DNA from: Monoplex corrugatus
Taxonomy: Eukaryota > Mollusca > Gastropoda > Littorinimorpha > Ranellidae
Length of the DNA: 64,000 bases
NCBI GenBank assembly: GCA_030674185.1
Contig: CM060315.1
Location: 85,087,454 to 85,151,453, forward strand
Direction of reading: 5' to 3'
The notes under the pieces were generated by a model. It was not told where the DNA came from and ran no database searches. It saw nothing but the letters and a program-made list of their open reading frames with translations. Of this stretch, positions 11,626 through 23,481 are shown piece by piece; position 1 is the first letter of the stretch, and each line of letters opens with the position of its first letter. The translations under genes were made by a program, and so were the position numbers.

Positions 11626-11888
11626 TTCATCTCTCCATTTCATTAATAATGTTGTTGTTAAGTATATGTGGCAATGATGATCTCTGTAATTTCTGATTAA
11701 GAGGTTATGAAGTTTACTTGACTTCAATCCCTCACACAAGACAAACGTAAACACGCCATTGTGTGAGGGGTGATGATGCTCGAACACGGAGGAAGAAAAA
11801 GATGTATGTTGAATGATTGTCTTCTGCCTGCTAGGCATGATTGTATCGCGAATCTGAGGATACCCAAGTGTGGATATCGGTGAAGATT

Positions 11889-12482
11889 GTCTTTGTCATC
11901 GTCACCATCATCATCATGTGCCCCGCCGCGTGGCATTGGCGATAATGGCCCTCCATATGTATCTATCCTTTGTTGCCACAAGCATATCTTCCACCCTCTC
12001 TGTTCTCAGCCACCATGCAAGTCCGTCCAGTATTTTCTCCCAGGGTCTACCTGGTGTTCTCTTTCCCTCCAGCTTTCCTGTTGTGACCAGGTGCTCATAA
12101 AATGGCCTCTAAACGTTGCCTGTCTTCTCCTAATTTTCCTTATCAATGATCTTCTTTACTGTCCATGGAACTGTCAACATTCTTCTTACAAACCACATCT
12201 CGGCTGCCTCGATCTTGTTCTGGCTTTGCGTGTTGACTGTCCACGCCTCGCAACCGTATAATATTATCAGTTCTAAATAACATTCAAGAACTCTCTTCCT
12301 TATGTTAACTGATAGGCATTTGTTGCTAAGAATGCTTTTCGTCTTCTTGAATGCTGTTTTGGCTTGGCCGATTCTGCTGGCTATTTCTGATATGCATCTG
12401 CCGTCTGGTGAGATGATCGTTCCCAGATACTTAAACTTACCAACCTGTCTCAGAGTTGTGCCATTTGCTGTTGTTTTGCACA
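11889..12482 (-). pseudogene. LINE reverse transcriptase thumb and C terminus (family A)
   Basis: On the - strand the sequence encodes GKFKYLGTIISPDGRCISEI, GQAKTAFKKTKSIL and YGCEAWTVNTQSQNKIEAAE, then, in another frame, the terminal DRYIWRAIIANATRRGT. This is the post-catalytic part of a LINE reverse transcriptase of the endonuclease-bearing RTE/L2-like type. The palm domain with the catalytic aspartates is missing. The same family is at 42626-43614 (+), and its last 69 bases are at 51542-51610 (-). Confidence 0.8.
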
Positions 12483-12699
12483 TCTGACGATAAATAGATT
12501 GTCTTAAAGGGAGGAAATCTGTAATCGCAGGCTTGCTTACATTCCGAGTGTACACGCGCAAAGCTCGTGTTTTCTAAGTTGGCTTAGACCCAAATTATGC
12601 TTTCAAAGATCAGCTGTGCAATCGTGCTGATCCGTACAATTCTTTGAGAGACTTTATGTCTACTATGCTCTTCTTTTTCTCCTCCTCCTCGGTCTACTG

Positions 12700-13030
12700 C
12701 TATTACTATTTCTACTATTGCTGCTGCTGCCGCTGCTGCTACTATTACTAATATGATGATAATGGTGATGATGATGATGATGACAGAACTTCCACTGCTT
12801 CTTCTTCTTCTACTTCTACTTCTTTTACTATTTTTCCTTCAACCTGTTTTCTTACTTCAGCATGTTCTTTTACTTCTGCTTTCTCTACTACTGCTGCTAC
12901 TCCTCCTCCTACTACTACTACTACTGCTTCTACAACAACAACAACAACAACAACTTCTACTACTACATATTATTATTGTATTATACTTCTTTCTTCTTTC
13001 TTTCTTCTTCTCCTCCTCCTCCTTCCCTTT
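12700..13030. repeat. Trinucleotide microsatellite cluster
   Basis: Interspersed GAT, CTT, CTA and ACA triplet runs. No gene is supported. Confidence 0.85.
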
Positions 13031-13084
13031 CTCTTTTTCTTTCGTTCGCCATTTGTGTAGTTAAATCACATCTGACGATAAACA

Positions 13085-13995
13085 GAGCAGTTTTTGTTGT
13101 TGTTGTGTTTGACTTGTCCAGCTTTCTTGTTGTTATTGTTATTGTTGTTGTTTGCTTTTCCAGCTTTTTGTTGTTGTTGACTTTTCCAATTTGTTGTTTT
13201 TTTGTTGACTTTTCTAGTTTTGTTGTTGTTGTTGATTTTTCCAGTTTGTTGTTGTTGACTTTTCCAGTTTTGTTGTTATTGTTGTTGACTTTTCCAGTTT
13301 TGTTGTTGTTGACTTTTCCAGTTTTGCTGTTGTTGTTATTGTTGTTGACTTTTCCAGTTTTGTTGTTATTGTTGTTGACTTTTCCAGTTTTGTTGTTGTT
13401 GACTTTTCCAGTTTTGCTGTTGTTGTTGTTGTTGATTTTTCCATTTTGTTGTTGTTGACTTTTCCAGTTTTGTTGTTATTGTTGTTGACTTTTCCAGTTT
13501 TGTTGTTGTTGACTTTTCCAGTTTTGCTGTTGTTGTTATTGTTGTTGACTTTTCCAGTTTTGTTGTTGTTGTTATTGTTGTTGATTTTTCCAGTTTGTTG
13601 TTGTTGACTTTTCCAGTTTTTTGTTGTTATTGTTGTTGACTTTTCCAGTTTTGTTGTTGTTGTTATTGTTGTTGACTTTTCCAGTTTTGCTGTTGTTGTT
13701 ATTTTTGTTGATTTTTCCAGTTTTTTGTTGTTGACTTTTCCAGTTTTTTGTTGTTATTGTTGTTGACTTTTCCAGTTTTGTTGTTGTTGACTTTTTCAGT
13801 TTTGCTGTTGTTGTTATTGTTGTTGACTTTTCCAGTTTTTTGTTGTTATTGTTGTTGACTTTTCCAGGTTTTTGTTAATGTTGACTTTACCAGTTTTATT
13901 GTTGTTGTTGTTGTTGTTGACTTTTCCAGTTCTGTTGTTATTGTTGTTGGCTTTTCCAGTTTTGTTGTTGTTGGTATTGTTGTTGACTTTTCCCG
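13085..13995. repeat. (TTG)n minisatellite punctuated by GACTTTTCCAG
   Basis: Variable runs of TTG or TTATTG triplets are separated about 35 times by the motif GACTTTTCCAGTTTT. Unit length varies with the number of triplets (about 18-35 bases). Both strands stay open for long stretches only because the unit lengths are mostly multiples of three. Confidence 0.92.
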
Positions 13996-14261
13996 TTGTT
14001 GCCGGCTGGCATTGAGCGTGGTAGTCATTGGAGTCACTTGTCCTGTCGCTCCATTTAAAAGAGATGACATCGCTGCACATTATGTTCAGTCTGGTCCTCT
14101 TGACCACAGGGGTAGGTTGGTGAAGGCGTCATAGTGACTGAACTTGGGATTCCTGTGTGTAGTGAACCGTCAGGGGCCGACGCGACCCCTCAGCAGCAGC
14201 ACCATTTGCTGGTTCCTGGACAGGTCATAGAACATTCGTGAATTGTGGCCTAAACATAACA

Positions 14262-15015
14262 TATCAATATTATAATTATTATTATCATCATCATTATTAT
14301 TATTATCATCATTGTTCTTGTTAGTAGTAGTAGTAGTACTAGTAGTATTGTTGTTGTTGTCATATGCATCATCATCATCATCGTTGTCGTCATCGTCACC
14401 ATTATCATTATCGTCGTGGTGATTATTGTTAGTAGTAGTAGTAGTAGCAGTAGTAGTAGGAGTAGTATTGTTGTTGTCAATATCGTTGTCGTTTTGATTG
14501 TTGTTGTCATAATTTTTACCACAAAATTTCTGATTATTTCTTGTATCATTATCATTATTGCTGTTATCATTATTGTTGTTGTTATCAAACGCAGCCTATT
14601 TCATCACCATCATCATTTTCAAGCTTGTTTTGTAAGTTGAATGCATTGTCTGATTATCTTTCAAAATGATTTTGGTTTCTGACAGAGCCTAAAGATGATA
14701 CTGATGACAAGTCAATAATTATAAGAAGAGAAAGAAGAAATACTTGTTGAACAGAGCGCTCTGCAACATTATGGGGCGAGACATGAAAACTACTGAATAA
14801 TAGTAGCTGTAGTAGTAGAGGTATAGTAGCAGTAATAGTAGTAGTAGTTAGTAGTAATAGTCACAAGAAGAAGAAGGAGGATGATAATAACAATATAATA
14901 ATGATAATGATAGTAATGATGATGATAATAATAACGATGATGATGATGATAATGACAGAAACAACAACGATGATGATGATGGTAACGATGGTGATGATAA
15001 CGATGATGATGCATT
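14262..15015. repeat. Trinucleotide repeat region (ATT/ATC/AGT)
   Basis: Two clusters (14262-14600 and 14800-15015) of ATT, ATC, GTT, AGT and GAT triplets flank about 200 bases of unassigned sequence. No gene is seen. Confidence 0.85.
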
Positions 15016-15019
15016 TTAC

Positions 15020-15185
15020 GTGGCAGCCGTTACCTATGTGTTTTCTTCTTCTTTTATGTCCACTTGTACAGTCTTGGGTGTCGCAAGGAGTGCGGCTGGA
15101 AGGTATGTCGCTGTATGATGTCGATGTCTTCTTCACATTGTTGATCCAGGTCTTCCTTGGTCTGCCTCTTACTTTAGAGTCCAGA
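15020..15185 (-). pseudogene. LINE C-terminal fragment
   Basis: The - strand reads RYLDSKVRGRPRKTWINNVK and continues to CTSGHKRRRKHIGNGCHVKC. RGRPRKTWINNVK matches the basic GRPxxxW motif near the C terminus of RTE-like LINE proteins. The upstream part is replaced by a CT microsatellite. Confidence 0.55.
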
Positions 15186-15244
<59 letters not shown>

Positions 15245-15275
15245 CTTCCTTCTTCTTTCTCTCTCTCCTTCCTTC
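15186..15275. repeat. (CT)n microsatellite
   Basis: A CT dinucleotide tract with TTCC interruptions truncates the adjacent LINE fragment. Confidence 0.93.
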
Positions 15276-15659
15276 TCTCTAACATTGTGTGGGCCAGACA
15301 TACATGGCCACAGTTGTGTTGTTCACTCACTGTATACCGCAGGTTGCCTGGTCGAAATCGTCGGGCCTGTGGAAACCACTGCCTTCAGTGATGTTGTTTG
15401 AACTAGCATGCCTGTAACCAGCTAGTATCGGAAACTCGACTATAATTTTAAGTCTTGCCTGCAGTATGGTTTTGACGGGCGTGACAATAGCAGCAGATGG
15501 GTAAAAGGTGGACAAGAATATTAATGCAAGAATTTCTCATTGCCAATCTGCCTAACTCCGTGCATATGAGAAACTGAAAAGATGTAGAAACTGTATGATT
15601 TTAGTTTTCGTGGTTTACGATAGACAAAAGCACAAAATAAAGCCTTGGATGTGTATGTA

Positions 15660-15725
15660 TTCATACACACACACCACACACACAACACACACAACACACA
15701 CACAATACACACCATACACACACAA

Positions 15726-15804
<79 letters not shown>

Positions 15805-15870
15805 CATACATATGTCTAACAGGTTATAACATTTCAGACACACACACACACACACACATATCTAAGAGGT
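15660..15870. repeat. (CA)n(TA)n(TG)n palindromic microsatellite
   Basis: CA runs pass through TATATATA into TG runs and then TA, so the tract is self-complementary and could form a hairpin. The flank ATCTAAGAGGTTATAAC is partly repeated on both sides of the second CA run. Confidence 0.9.
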
Positions 15871-16540
15871 TATAACTACATTTCAGTCAAGTTTTAATGC
15901 AGTCAAAAGGTAAAAACAGAACTAGAGCTACGCTCACCTAAAACATGCCTAAATGTGTCTGTTGTAAGACAGAATCAAACAGCCTCGGTTTTTTGAAGTG
16001 ACATCGACTTCCGTCTCATGAAGGAAAACGAAAAAATACTGTTGCTTAAGTGTAAACTTTTCATAAAAAGTTCGAGATCTTACATATTTCAAACAGTCAT
16101 TACAATGCAATGAATCCACAAAACAACATCACTTTGTGATTCGTCGTCTCACTTGAAAATGAACCAAAACAGCCGCCATGTTTTTATATCCAGTAAATGT
16201 CCTTCACATCTGTGCTCCATTTTAAGGCCTGAGCATGCAGTAGATTTACTATACATTTCAGGAGGCGCTTTTCGATATGTATGTAAGAACATTTTCTTAA
16301 AGGTCTGCTTCTGTCTGAGGTGGAGGGTGGTCCTAAGTACACTTTTGACACTGTGATGATATTCTATTCACCCTGAGACCAAACCGCTGCAAACAGACAC
16401 ATTTTCTTTAAAAAAAAAATGCATAAAACAACTTTTGTTCTTAATTAAGCTGATAACGAAAAAGATGATTCGATTCCTCGAATTTTAAAAAAAAAATTGT
16501 ATTCAGCCTTTTCATTTATCAGATTACAAATATTTCTTAT
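15871..16540. other. Intergenic, no gene recognised
   Basis: Unique AT-rich sequence. The longest open frames are short and without recognisable motifs. Confidence 0.5.
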
Positions 16541-16749
16541 ACAGTAGACAGACAGACAGACAGAGACAGATAGACACAGGCAGACAGAGAGACAGAGAAT
16601 GTGAAATGAATATGCTGACCTTGACTGACACCTACTATATCATCGTACTGTCTTCGTGTCAAGTTTTGTCGTGAACGGTCAGTGGTCGTGACGTTATGGT
16701 TAACATTTATTTGTGATGACTTGACGGTTTGGAGTTTCATTACTTACTT

Positions 16750-17545
16750 GCTACCCACCTGCCACTTACCATGTCTGGTAGTAACGAAGGTTTTGCCACT
16801 GCTGTCCGGTCTTGGCATGATTCTGTACGGTACCTCACGTGTGTTTCAGGCCTTGAATTTTCCTTCTATTATTCGTCGCCTGTGTTCTTTGTACTGGTCG
16901 TCCTCTCTTGCATCTTCCTTCTGGTGTCCAGTGAAGGGCAGTCCGTGTGATGTTGACCTGCTGTCTTCGGTTGATGGACCCAGTCCATCTCCATCGTCTT
17001 TTCATAATGATGACGTCCATACTCTGTTGATTGCCCTGTCTTAATTTGTATCACACTTCAAGCCCCTGAATACAAGTCACCCATTACAGTCTTCAAGTCA
17101 TGTAGTGTGGTGTTCTTCTAGTTCAGCATGTGATTTGTCTTAAAATGCGTCTTTGATTTCTTCGTCATTGTCATTTGTTATAGCATAGCACTGGTTGATG
17201 GTGGTCTTGATCTGTTTTCATCGAATTCTAGTTTTCATGAGTCTGCTTTTGATGGATGTCCAGTCCAGTAGACATTTTGTTCTTGATGGATAACCCCTCC
17301 ATAATGTTGGTTGTCGTCTTTTCTTGAGTACAGTGCTGTGTCCCCTGGGTTGGTTTTGGGTCAGCCTGATCCTGTCCATCTGCTTTTGCTAATTCCAAGT
17401 ATGTGTAGATTGTAGCATTTTATCTCTAATGTTACTTGAGCTAGTTAACCTTCTTTGTACATGATTCTCACGCCTCAGAATACCATCCTAGTTTTGAACT
17501 TGGCGTTCAGAACTTCCGTCATCCTGTCTGTGGTTTCCTTTTGGC
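16750..17545 (-). pseudogene. LINE with endonuclease joined to C terminus, RT deleted
   Basis: On the - strand, from 17545 downward, degraded endonuclease motifs appear: IKSRLMKTRIR, QCYAITNDNDEEIKDAF and AELEEHH, matching the QCYAPTND region of LINE endonucleases. At about 17060 the sequence passes straight into the C-terminal region: RRWRWTGSINRRQQVNITRT, ALHWTPEGRCKRGRP. The whole reverse transcriptase (about 2 kb in related elements) is missing between them. Stops and frameshifts are frequent. Confidence 0.65.
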
Positions 17546-17594
17546 TTTCACCACTCATTCATTTAAGTGTCTCCCGATGATTCTGGAAGCCCGC

Positions 17595-17646
17595 ACATAT
17601 GTGTATATATATATATATATTATGTATGCATACATACATACATACA

Positions 17647-17678
<32 letters not shown>

Positions 17679-17935
17679 GATAGATACATACTATACATAC
17701 TACATACATACATATAGATACATACATACATACATACATAGATACATACATAAGTATAGATAGATACATACATACATACATATGTGTGTGTATGTATGTT
17801 ATGTAGATATATAAAATAGATAGATAGATAGATAGATGGATAGATAGGTGGATAGATAGATAGATAGACAGATAGGTAGATAGATAGACAGATACATAGA
17901 TAGATAATAGATAGATAGATATAGATATATTTGTA
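17595..17935. repeat. (TACA)n/(GATA)n tetranucleotide repeats
   Basis: TACA repeats with TA and GATA variants cover the interval. Long frames on the - strand are artefacts. Confidence 0.94.
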
Positions 17936-18796
17936 TCCAGGTTTGGATTTTTTCAAACCCATGGCAATAAATTGGACGGAGTGGTCAACGCAAGGGCATA
18001 TCTTTAGATTACGTGCTCCAGTGTGTGTATTGGTGTGTTTACTCAATTATCTTTCCCAGGTTTTTTTTCAGGTTCAAAGACTTGTTCACACAGTTATAAT
18101 CCTGATATGGTTCTGTGCAGTCTGCCGGGCTTTAATCAATAATGATAATGAAAAAGGCCCGTTACACACAGATTTTAAATATTTTTTTATTATTTTTTTT
18201 GTACTGTTTCTCTGTTTCTGTAACTAGTTTTGTTAGTCCTGTGCCCAACTCCCAGTTTGCAGTATCATTGGACTGCGCTTTGTCAGGTCTTCACTGTGAC
18301 ACCTATCCGGCTTGGGTGGACCTTGCAGTAGCCCAAGTGACTGCTGGCATTGTTCTGGGGCCCTGAAGCAAGCAAGACATCCCCACCCTCCAACCTTCGA
18401 CCACGACAAGGTGGCGATCCTTTGAGCTCCCTGTTTTACAAGTTATCTATGACTGGCTTTGGTTCCTTTATCCATCGATATAAGCAAAACACAACAGAAC
18501 ATGATGAAATGAAGTAACAGAAAGAAAGACAAATGAACAGCTTCTACTCGGTCCTCCTGGGGTTACGATAGTGACTCCATACAGTCCATTACAATATGTA
18601 TTTATCAATCTAAATGACATCAAAGCGTTTGTAAGTCTCACATGACACACTCATTACACGCTTAAGCATTTTAAACAAATGGACAGATCTTATTAATTTA
18701 TCGTTATTAAACATTGAAACATTCAAAATGAAGTATTTCGGTATAGCAAAATCATTTAGCTTACTATTAAAAAAGTTTTTTTTATATATATGATGA

Positions 18797-19556
18797 TTGA
18801 TCAGGAAGTATCTCTCTGTGGAAACAACTGTAAAACTCGTTCTCTCCTTCATAATGTCTCGCATTGACTATTGCAATTCACTCCTGTCTGGTCTTCCTGC
18901 CTCCACCATTCACATCCTACAGCGCATTCAAAACAATGCTGCACGCCTTGTACTCAAAAAGAAAAAAGCTGACCACATATCTCCTCTCCTGGCACAACTT
19001 CACTGGCTCCCTGTATCAAAGCGCATACAGTACAAACTAGACACCATGTGCTACAAAAGCCTCAATAACGCAGCCCCCGATTACCTGTCAAGCCTACTTG
19101 AGATCTATGTTCCCTCACGTACCCTCCGCTCTGCCTCCGATCCTCTGACTTTTCGCTTTCCACGCACCAAGCTCAATACTATGGTCCACGAGCCTTCTCT
19201 GTTTCTGGTCCACTTTCCTGGAACAAACTTCCTCTCTCTGTCCGTCAGCAACCTACTTTTGTCTCCTTCAAGTCCGCTCTCAAAACTCACCTTTTCTCCT
19301 CTGTATAAAATCCTGACCTCACTCATCCCCCCTCTGTAGCCTGTCTCCACTCGGAGGGGAATCACATTGTAATATATATTTTATATAATATGCTCTATAA
19401 TTTTCCATTGCTTTTATTCTTTTTCCCCATTTATAGCCATGTGTGCGTGTGTGTGTGCGCGCGTGCGTAAGTGTATGTTCAGCGCTTAGATTTGATTTTT
19501 ATCGAGATTTTGCGCTATATAAATATTGTAATTATTATTATTATTATTATTATTAT
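18797..19556 (+). pseudogene. L2/CR1-like LINE 3' end
   Basis: The frame begins [20 protein letters not shown] and continues with [40 protein letters not shown] and [19 protein letters not shown], the hallmark C-terminal region of L2/CR1-type reverse transcriptases. A frameshift near 19215 spoils the last 40 residues. The 3' end has the characteristic GCGCTATATAAATATTG followed by ATT repeats ending at 19556. The 5' part, including the catalytic core, is truncated. Confidence 0.85.
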
Positions 19557-20745
19557 GAGGAGCAGGAGGAGAATACTCTCCAGCCGATCCAATGGATGAT
19601 TAAGCAAACCAGTCTTCAACACTGGGTGTGGATCTTCATGTGCAATAAAAGACCTGTCCTGGAGGCACATGTTCTTTCCACAGGCACTGCTTGGGAAGGA
19701 GTGTTATGGTCCTGAGTTCTGCTTCCACTGGTACTTCTTGTATTCAATAGTAGTTGTTCTGTGCTGATCAAGTGTGATGTGGTGTGCGAGCCCTGCTATC
19801 GGCACCTTGCTCTGTTGTGGGCAATGTCTTCTCTGTTGGTGGTAGTGATGTAGCAGCTGATGGAGTTGGCCTGCAGGGTACTCTTCTGTCACTGGAGTGT
19901 CTTCCCTGGTCACTGTGTCCTTGCTTTAGATCTACCTACAGGAAGCATCTCGCATTCAAAAGATCACCATATCACAGAAATTACACAGACATTTGGACCA
20001 CACAGTCCAGTGTTCAGCTGTAAAGTCCTCTGGGCTATAAAGAATAATGACTGAATGGAACACACATAAGTATTGTTCATCTGACAGAGCGTCAATGACA
20101 TTAATTTCCGTCACAACACTGCAGATATCTACACCTCTAGCAACTAGCTGACGCCAGGATTAAAATAATGTTACGACCTATTGAGTGCAGCTATTTGACG
20201 GTTTTTTTTCCAAAGCAGATTAGAATTTTGTAGCATGATCATCATAATCATTATTCTCATTGATTATCTTTTCATTTTAAACCTGTTTGTCGGATTCTGT
20301 GTTTTATGTGACCTCAGTTTCGTTTTCACGTGCTACAGGTTCTTTGCACGCCGAAACTTCTTGTCCGTGCCATTGGTGATTATTGCAGGTAGACATGGGT
20401 AGGGCCTGTGTAGAAGTATCCAAGTGCGGTGAATCCTTCTTGAGCAAATTCCACATGCAAGGTGTCTGCTGAAGAAGGACGGTAGTCTCTGCACAATTGG
20501 GCGTGCCCGGGTAAACATGACCCTGTCGTCAGCTGGGGCTGTTGTAAGCATTTGCAGTTTCTTAAACGATGTGTTAAATTTAAGTTGTAGATCTGAATTT
20601 CTTTCTAATGAAGAAATGTTTTTAAACAGTTTCTGTTATCCATTTTGCATTTTCTGATTAGATCTTTCTGATTTAAAATCGTAAAAACATTTGGATCGAG
20701 TTATAATCATAATGATTTTGCATTAATACTTTTTCTTTCTCTCTC
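19557..20745. other. Intergenic, no gene recognised
   Basis: No motif-bearing frame was found. The segment 20400-20470 shares a diverged stretch with 10555-10610. A homopolymer T run lies near 20200. Confidence 0.45.
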
Positions 20746-20749
20746 TCTC

Positions 20750-20836
20750 AGTCACACAGACACAGACACACACACACACACACACAGAGACACACACACA
20801 CACACACACGCACGCACAGACACACACACACGCACA

Positions 20837-20875
<39 letters not shown>

Positions 20876-20880
20876 GCTTA
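20750..20880. repeat. (CA)n microsatellite
   Basis: CA dinucleotides with occasional GA and CG interruptions, immediately upstream of the LINE RNase H fragment. Confidence 0.94.
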
Positions 20881-20924
20881 CTGGCAAGTCACGTTAAATG
20901 TCATATAGAAGACTTTTATTCCAA

Positions 20925-21655
20925 TCACATGAAAGTTTACACTGATGGTTCAATAATTGAAAGACAAGCAGGCTCAGCGGTTTTAATACCTGCTCTCAAA
21001 ATTAAGAAGTCTTTCTATATAGGACTTAATAAATCTGTCTTTACTGCAGAACTCGTTGCAATCTTAATGGCTTTGAATTATATGATAAATCTTCCTAGGA
21101 CAATTCCCCAGATACTTTTTTTTTTGCGTTGATTCAAAATCTGTACTTCAAGCTCTTTGATTATCAAAATTACAAACAAGATCAGAAATGATATTGGAAA
21201 TTACTCACTTGATTAATAGTTTATCCTTAAGAGGCACTGATATTACTTTCTGCTGGATACCATCTCATAGTTCTTTTCATTACAATGATATGGTTGATAG
21301 GGCTGCCAAACGGGGGCAAAGAGCTCACCAGATTCAAATAATATACAGCTTTCCCTATCATTGCATGAGTGTTATACCTTAGTGGACACCTACGTATGGA
21401 AGCAGTTTCAAGATAAACAGAAAAAGTATGAAAATGTTACATGAACTTTGAAATTAGCAAAACACCTAAGCAGTTTCCTGCCAGCAGAAGTATACAATCC
21501 TTTATGTATAGGTGGAAACTTGATGCATTCAAAACAAAATACACCAGGAATGTAGTGTGTCTGTGTGGAAAGAAGATAACACATAGTCATGTTCTTTCAT
21601 GCGTTCGGATAAAACCTACATATACCTACGTTATCAACGAAGGCAGTTTCTGACA
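20925..21655 (+). pseudogene. LINE RNase H and CCHC tail fragment
   Basis: The frame encodes MKVYTDGSIIERQAGSAVLI, with the first RNase H aspartate in YTDGS, then FTAELVAILMALNYM with the catalytic glutamate. After a T-run frameshift near 21115 it gives VDSKSVLQAL (third acidic residue) and FCWIPSHSSFHYNDMVDRAA. Further on, CLCGKKITHSHVLSC is a zinc knuckle. This order (RNase H then CCHC) is that of I/R1-like LINE ORF2 proteins. The reverse transcriptase is absent. Confidence 0.8.
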
Positions 21656-21903
21656 TATTTGCCTCACCATCCTTAACATATGAATTTTTTGTTAGCCTGT
21701 CAAAAAGTCCTATAGCGAATTATCTTTAACGCGCCGTTACTTCTCATGTTCAATGTTTTGGTTAGCTAATTTGACTGTTTCAATCGTTAATTATATATTT
21801 CTCGTCTTCGGCACAGTTGTTTTTCTGGTTCATTTCTTTTTCCTGAAGATTAACCATTTCCAAGTTTCCTCTTTTATTCTCATGTATCCTTTTTTTTTTA
21901 TTT

Positions 21904-21942
21904 GTCTAAAATCACTTTAGTGAATAGACATTAAATCAAAGA

Positions 21943-21943
<1 letters not shown>
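21904..21943 (+). mobile_element. SINE 3' tail fragment, copy 1
   Basis: TCTAAAATCACTTTAGTGAA and ACATTAAATCAAAGACC match, with changes, the 48223-48283 insertion and the inverted copy at 51217-51266. It is followed by a long CA repeat. Confidence 0.5.

Positions 21944-21944
<1 letters not shown>

Positions 21945-22005
<61 letters not shown>
21945..22005. repeat. (AC)n microsatellite
   Basis: A pure AC run of about 60 bases forms the tail of the SINE fragment. Confidence 0.95.
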
Positions 22006-22008
<3 letters not shown>

Positions 22009-22059
22009 CAAATCATACGAGTACAGTACAGACAGTAGGACGATGAGAAGAGAGGAAAA

Positions 22060-22320
22060 GGAGTGAGATTTAATGTTCGAGTGACAAGTATTGCTTGAAA
22101 AGATCAGTTTTCACAGGTCTCTTGAAAGACGGCGCACTTTGCAAGATGAATATCTGAGGGAAGAGAATTCCAGTTTCTGGTGATAAATCTGATAATGCGG
22201 CAGAGAGCCAGATTTAGCTGTACAAGAGCAGAATGTACCCTTAGATAAGGGCAATGGTCTTGAAAGGCTGCAGAAGTTGGTGCAAAGACAGGAAAAAAGT
22301 CATGTGTATTTGCCATGGAG
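22060..22320 (-). pseudogene. L2/CR1-like LINE C-terminal fragment
   Basis: The - strand contains RFITRNWNSLPSDIHLAKCA followed by VFQETCEN, matching the WNSLP motif and final helix that end L2/CR1-type proteins (usually WNSLPxxIRxAxSxxxFKxxLK). It stops shortly after. Only this end is recognisable. Confidence 0.5.
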
Positions 22321-22534
22321 GGCTTTGTGAAGTGAGGGACGTGTGTACTTTGACAGGCGGTTTTATGGGGGACACGTCTCTGCTGTCTGTGAAGGTCACT
22401 GTGTCTTTGTTGTAGGTTGTAGGGCAGGGGTCACACTCGTGTTTCCTCTGTCCCTGTCCGCTGTCCTCTTCACTGTCCATCCGTCTTGCATTGACATGTT
22501 TTCTCTCACAGTAAGAATAGATCGGCTTTGTGTG

Positions 22535-22750
22535 CGTGTGTGTGTGCGTATGTGTATGTGTGAGTGTGTAAGTGTATGTTGTGTGTGTGTGTGTATGTGA
22601 GAGAGAGAGAGAGCGAGAGAGAGAGAGAAACAGACTGACAGAGAAAGAGACAGAGAGAAAGAAAGAGAAGGAAGGAAAAAAAAGAGAGAGAAAGAAAGAC
22701 GGACAAACAGAGAGACACAGAGAGAGACAGACATACAGAGAGAGACAGAG
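22535..22750. repeat. GT and GA/AAAG microsatellites
   Basis: TG-rich sequence is followed by GA, CAGA and GAAA runs. Confidence 0.9.
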
Positions 22751-22984
22751 ATTTACACAAAACTTCTAGTCATTCAAATCAAAAGAACACATGGCTGAGT
22801 CTGTATGGGTCAAAGTGTCCGTATACAATCTTTCCGTCTGCCTGTTAAAAAAGTATGCACAAGATTTCCTACGCTGTTTATAGATTTTTTTTTCCACCAT
22901 CGGTCTTTGCTGAATTTCTGGTTTACAGATCCCAGAACTCTTCAGGGTCGTGTAAACGCTGAACGCTACATCAGTTGGCTCCAT

Positions 22985-23460
22985 CTTCACGGTTGTGGTT
23001 GAATGCCAGAGTTCTGGCGAATTAAGTTCTGCCTTGTCCAGTCTGCAGCGTTATCTGTCCATCTCTTCCTCTGTCTGTCCCTCTGTCTTTTCCCTTGTAC
23101 TGTTCTTTGGAGGGTCGTTGAAACAGTTGCCACTTGACCATACCATCTAAACTGTCTGTTCTTGTCTGTGGACAGCAAGTTTTTATTGTATGATGTGTTG
23201 CACCATTTTTCTTCACACTTCGTCGTTTGTGACGTGGTCAGTATAATACATGTACAGGAATGTTCTGAGACATTTCATTTGTTATACCTGAACCTTTCTC
23301 TGTAGTTCTGTATTCAAGGTCCATGTCTCGTATTCATACCTGGGAATATGGACAGCAAGAGTGGATGTAATAGCTTACTTTTGAATCTAACAGCATTTGC
23401 TTTTTCAGATTGTTTCCAGCTTTGCTGGTGTTGCTGTTGTTTGATCAGTCCTTGCAATAA
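22985..23460 (-). pseudogene. LINE thumb and C terminus (family B), 3' part
   Basis: Degraded frames on the - strand give DQTTATPAKLETI, YETWTLNTELQRKVQV, YYTDHVTNDEV and FRWYGQVATVSTTLQRTVQG, then RQRKRWTDNAADWT. These match in order the thumb and C-terminal motifs of a common invertebrate LINE family (ACETWTLTAELQRR, GRQKKRWEDNIxEWTG). The preceding part of the same copy lies beyond the 34-bp array, at 26140-26390. Confidence 0.75.
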
Positions 23461-23481
23461 ACTTCAGATGGTACCAAGAAA

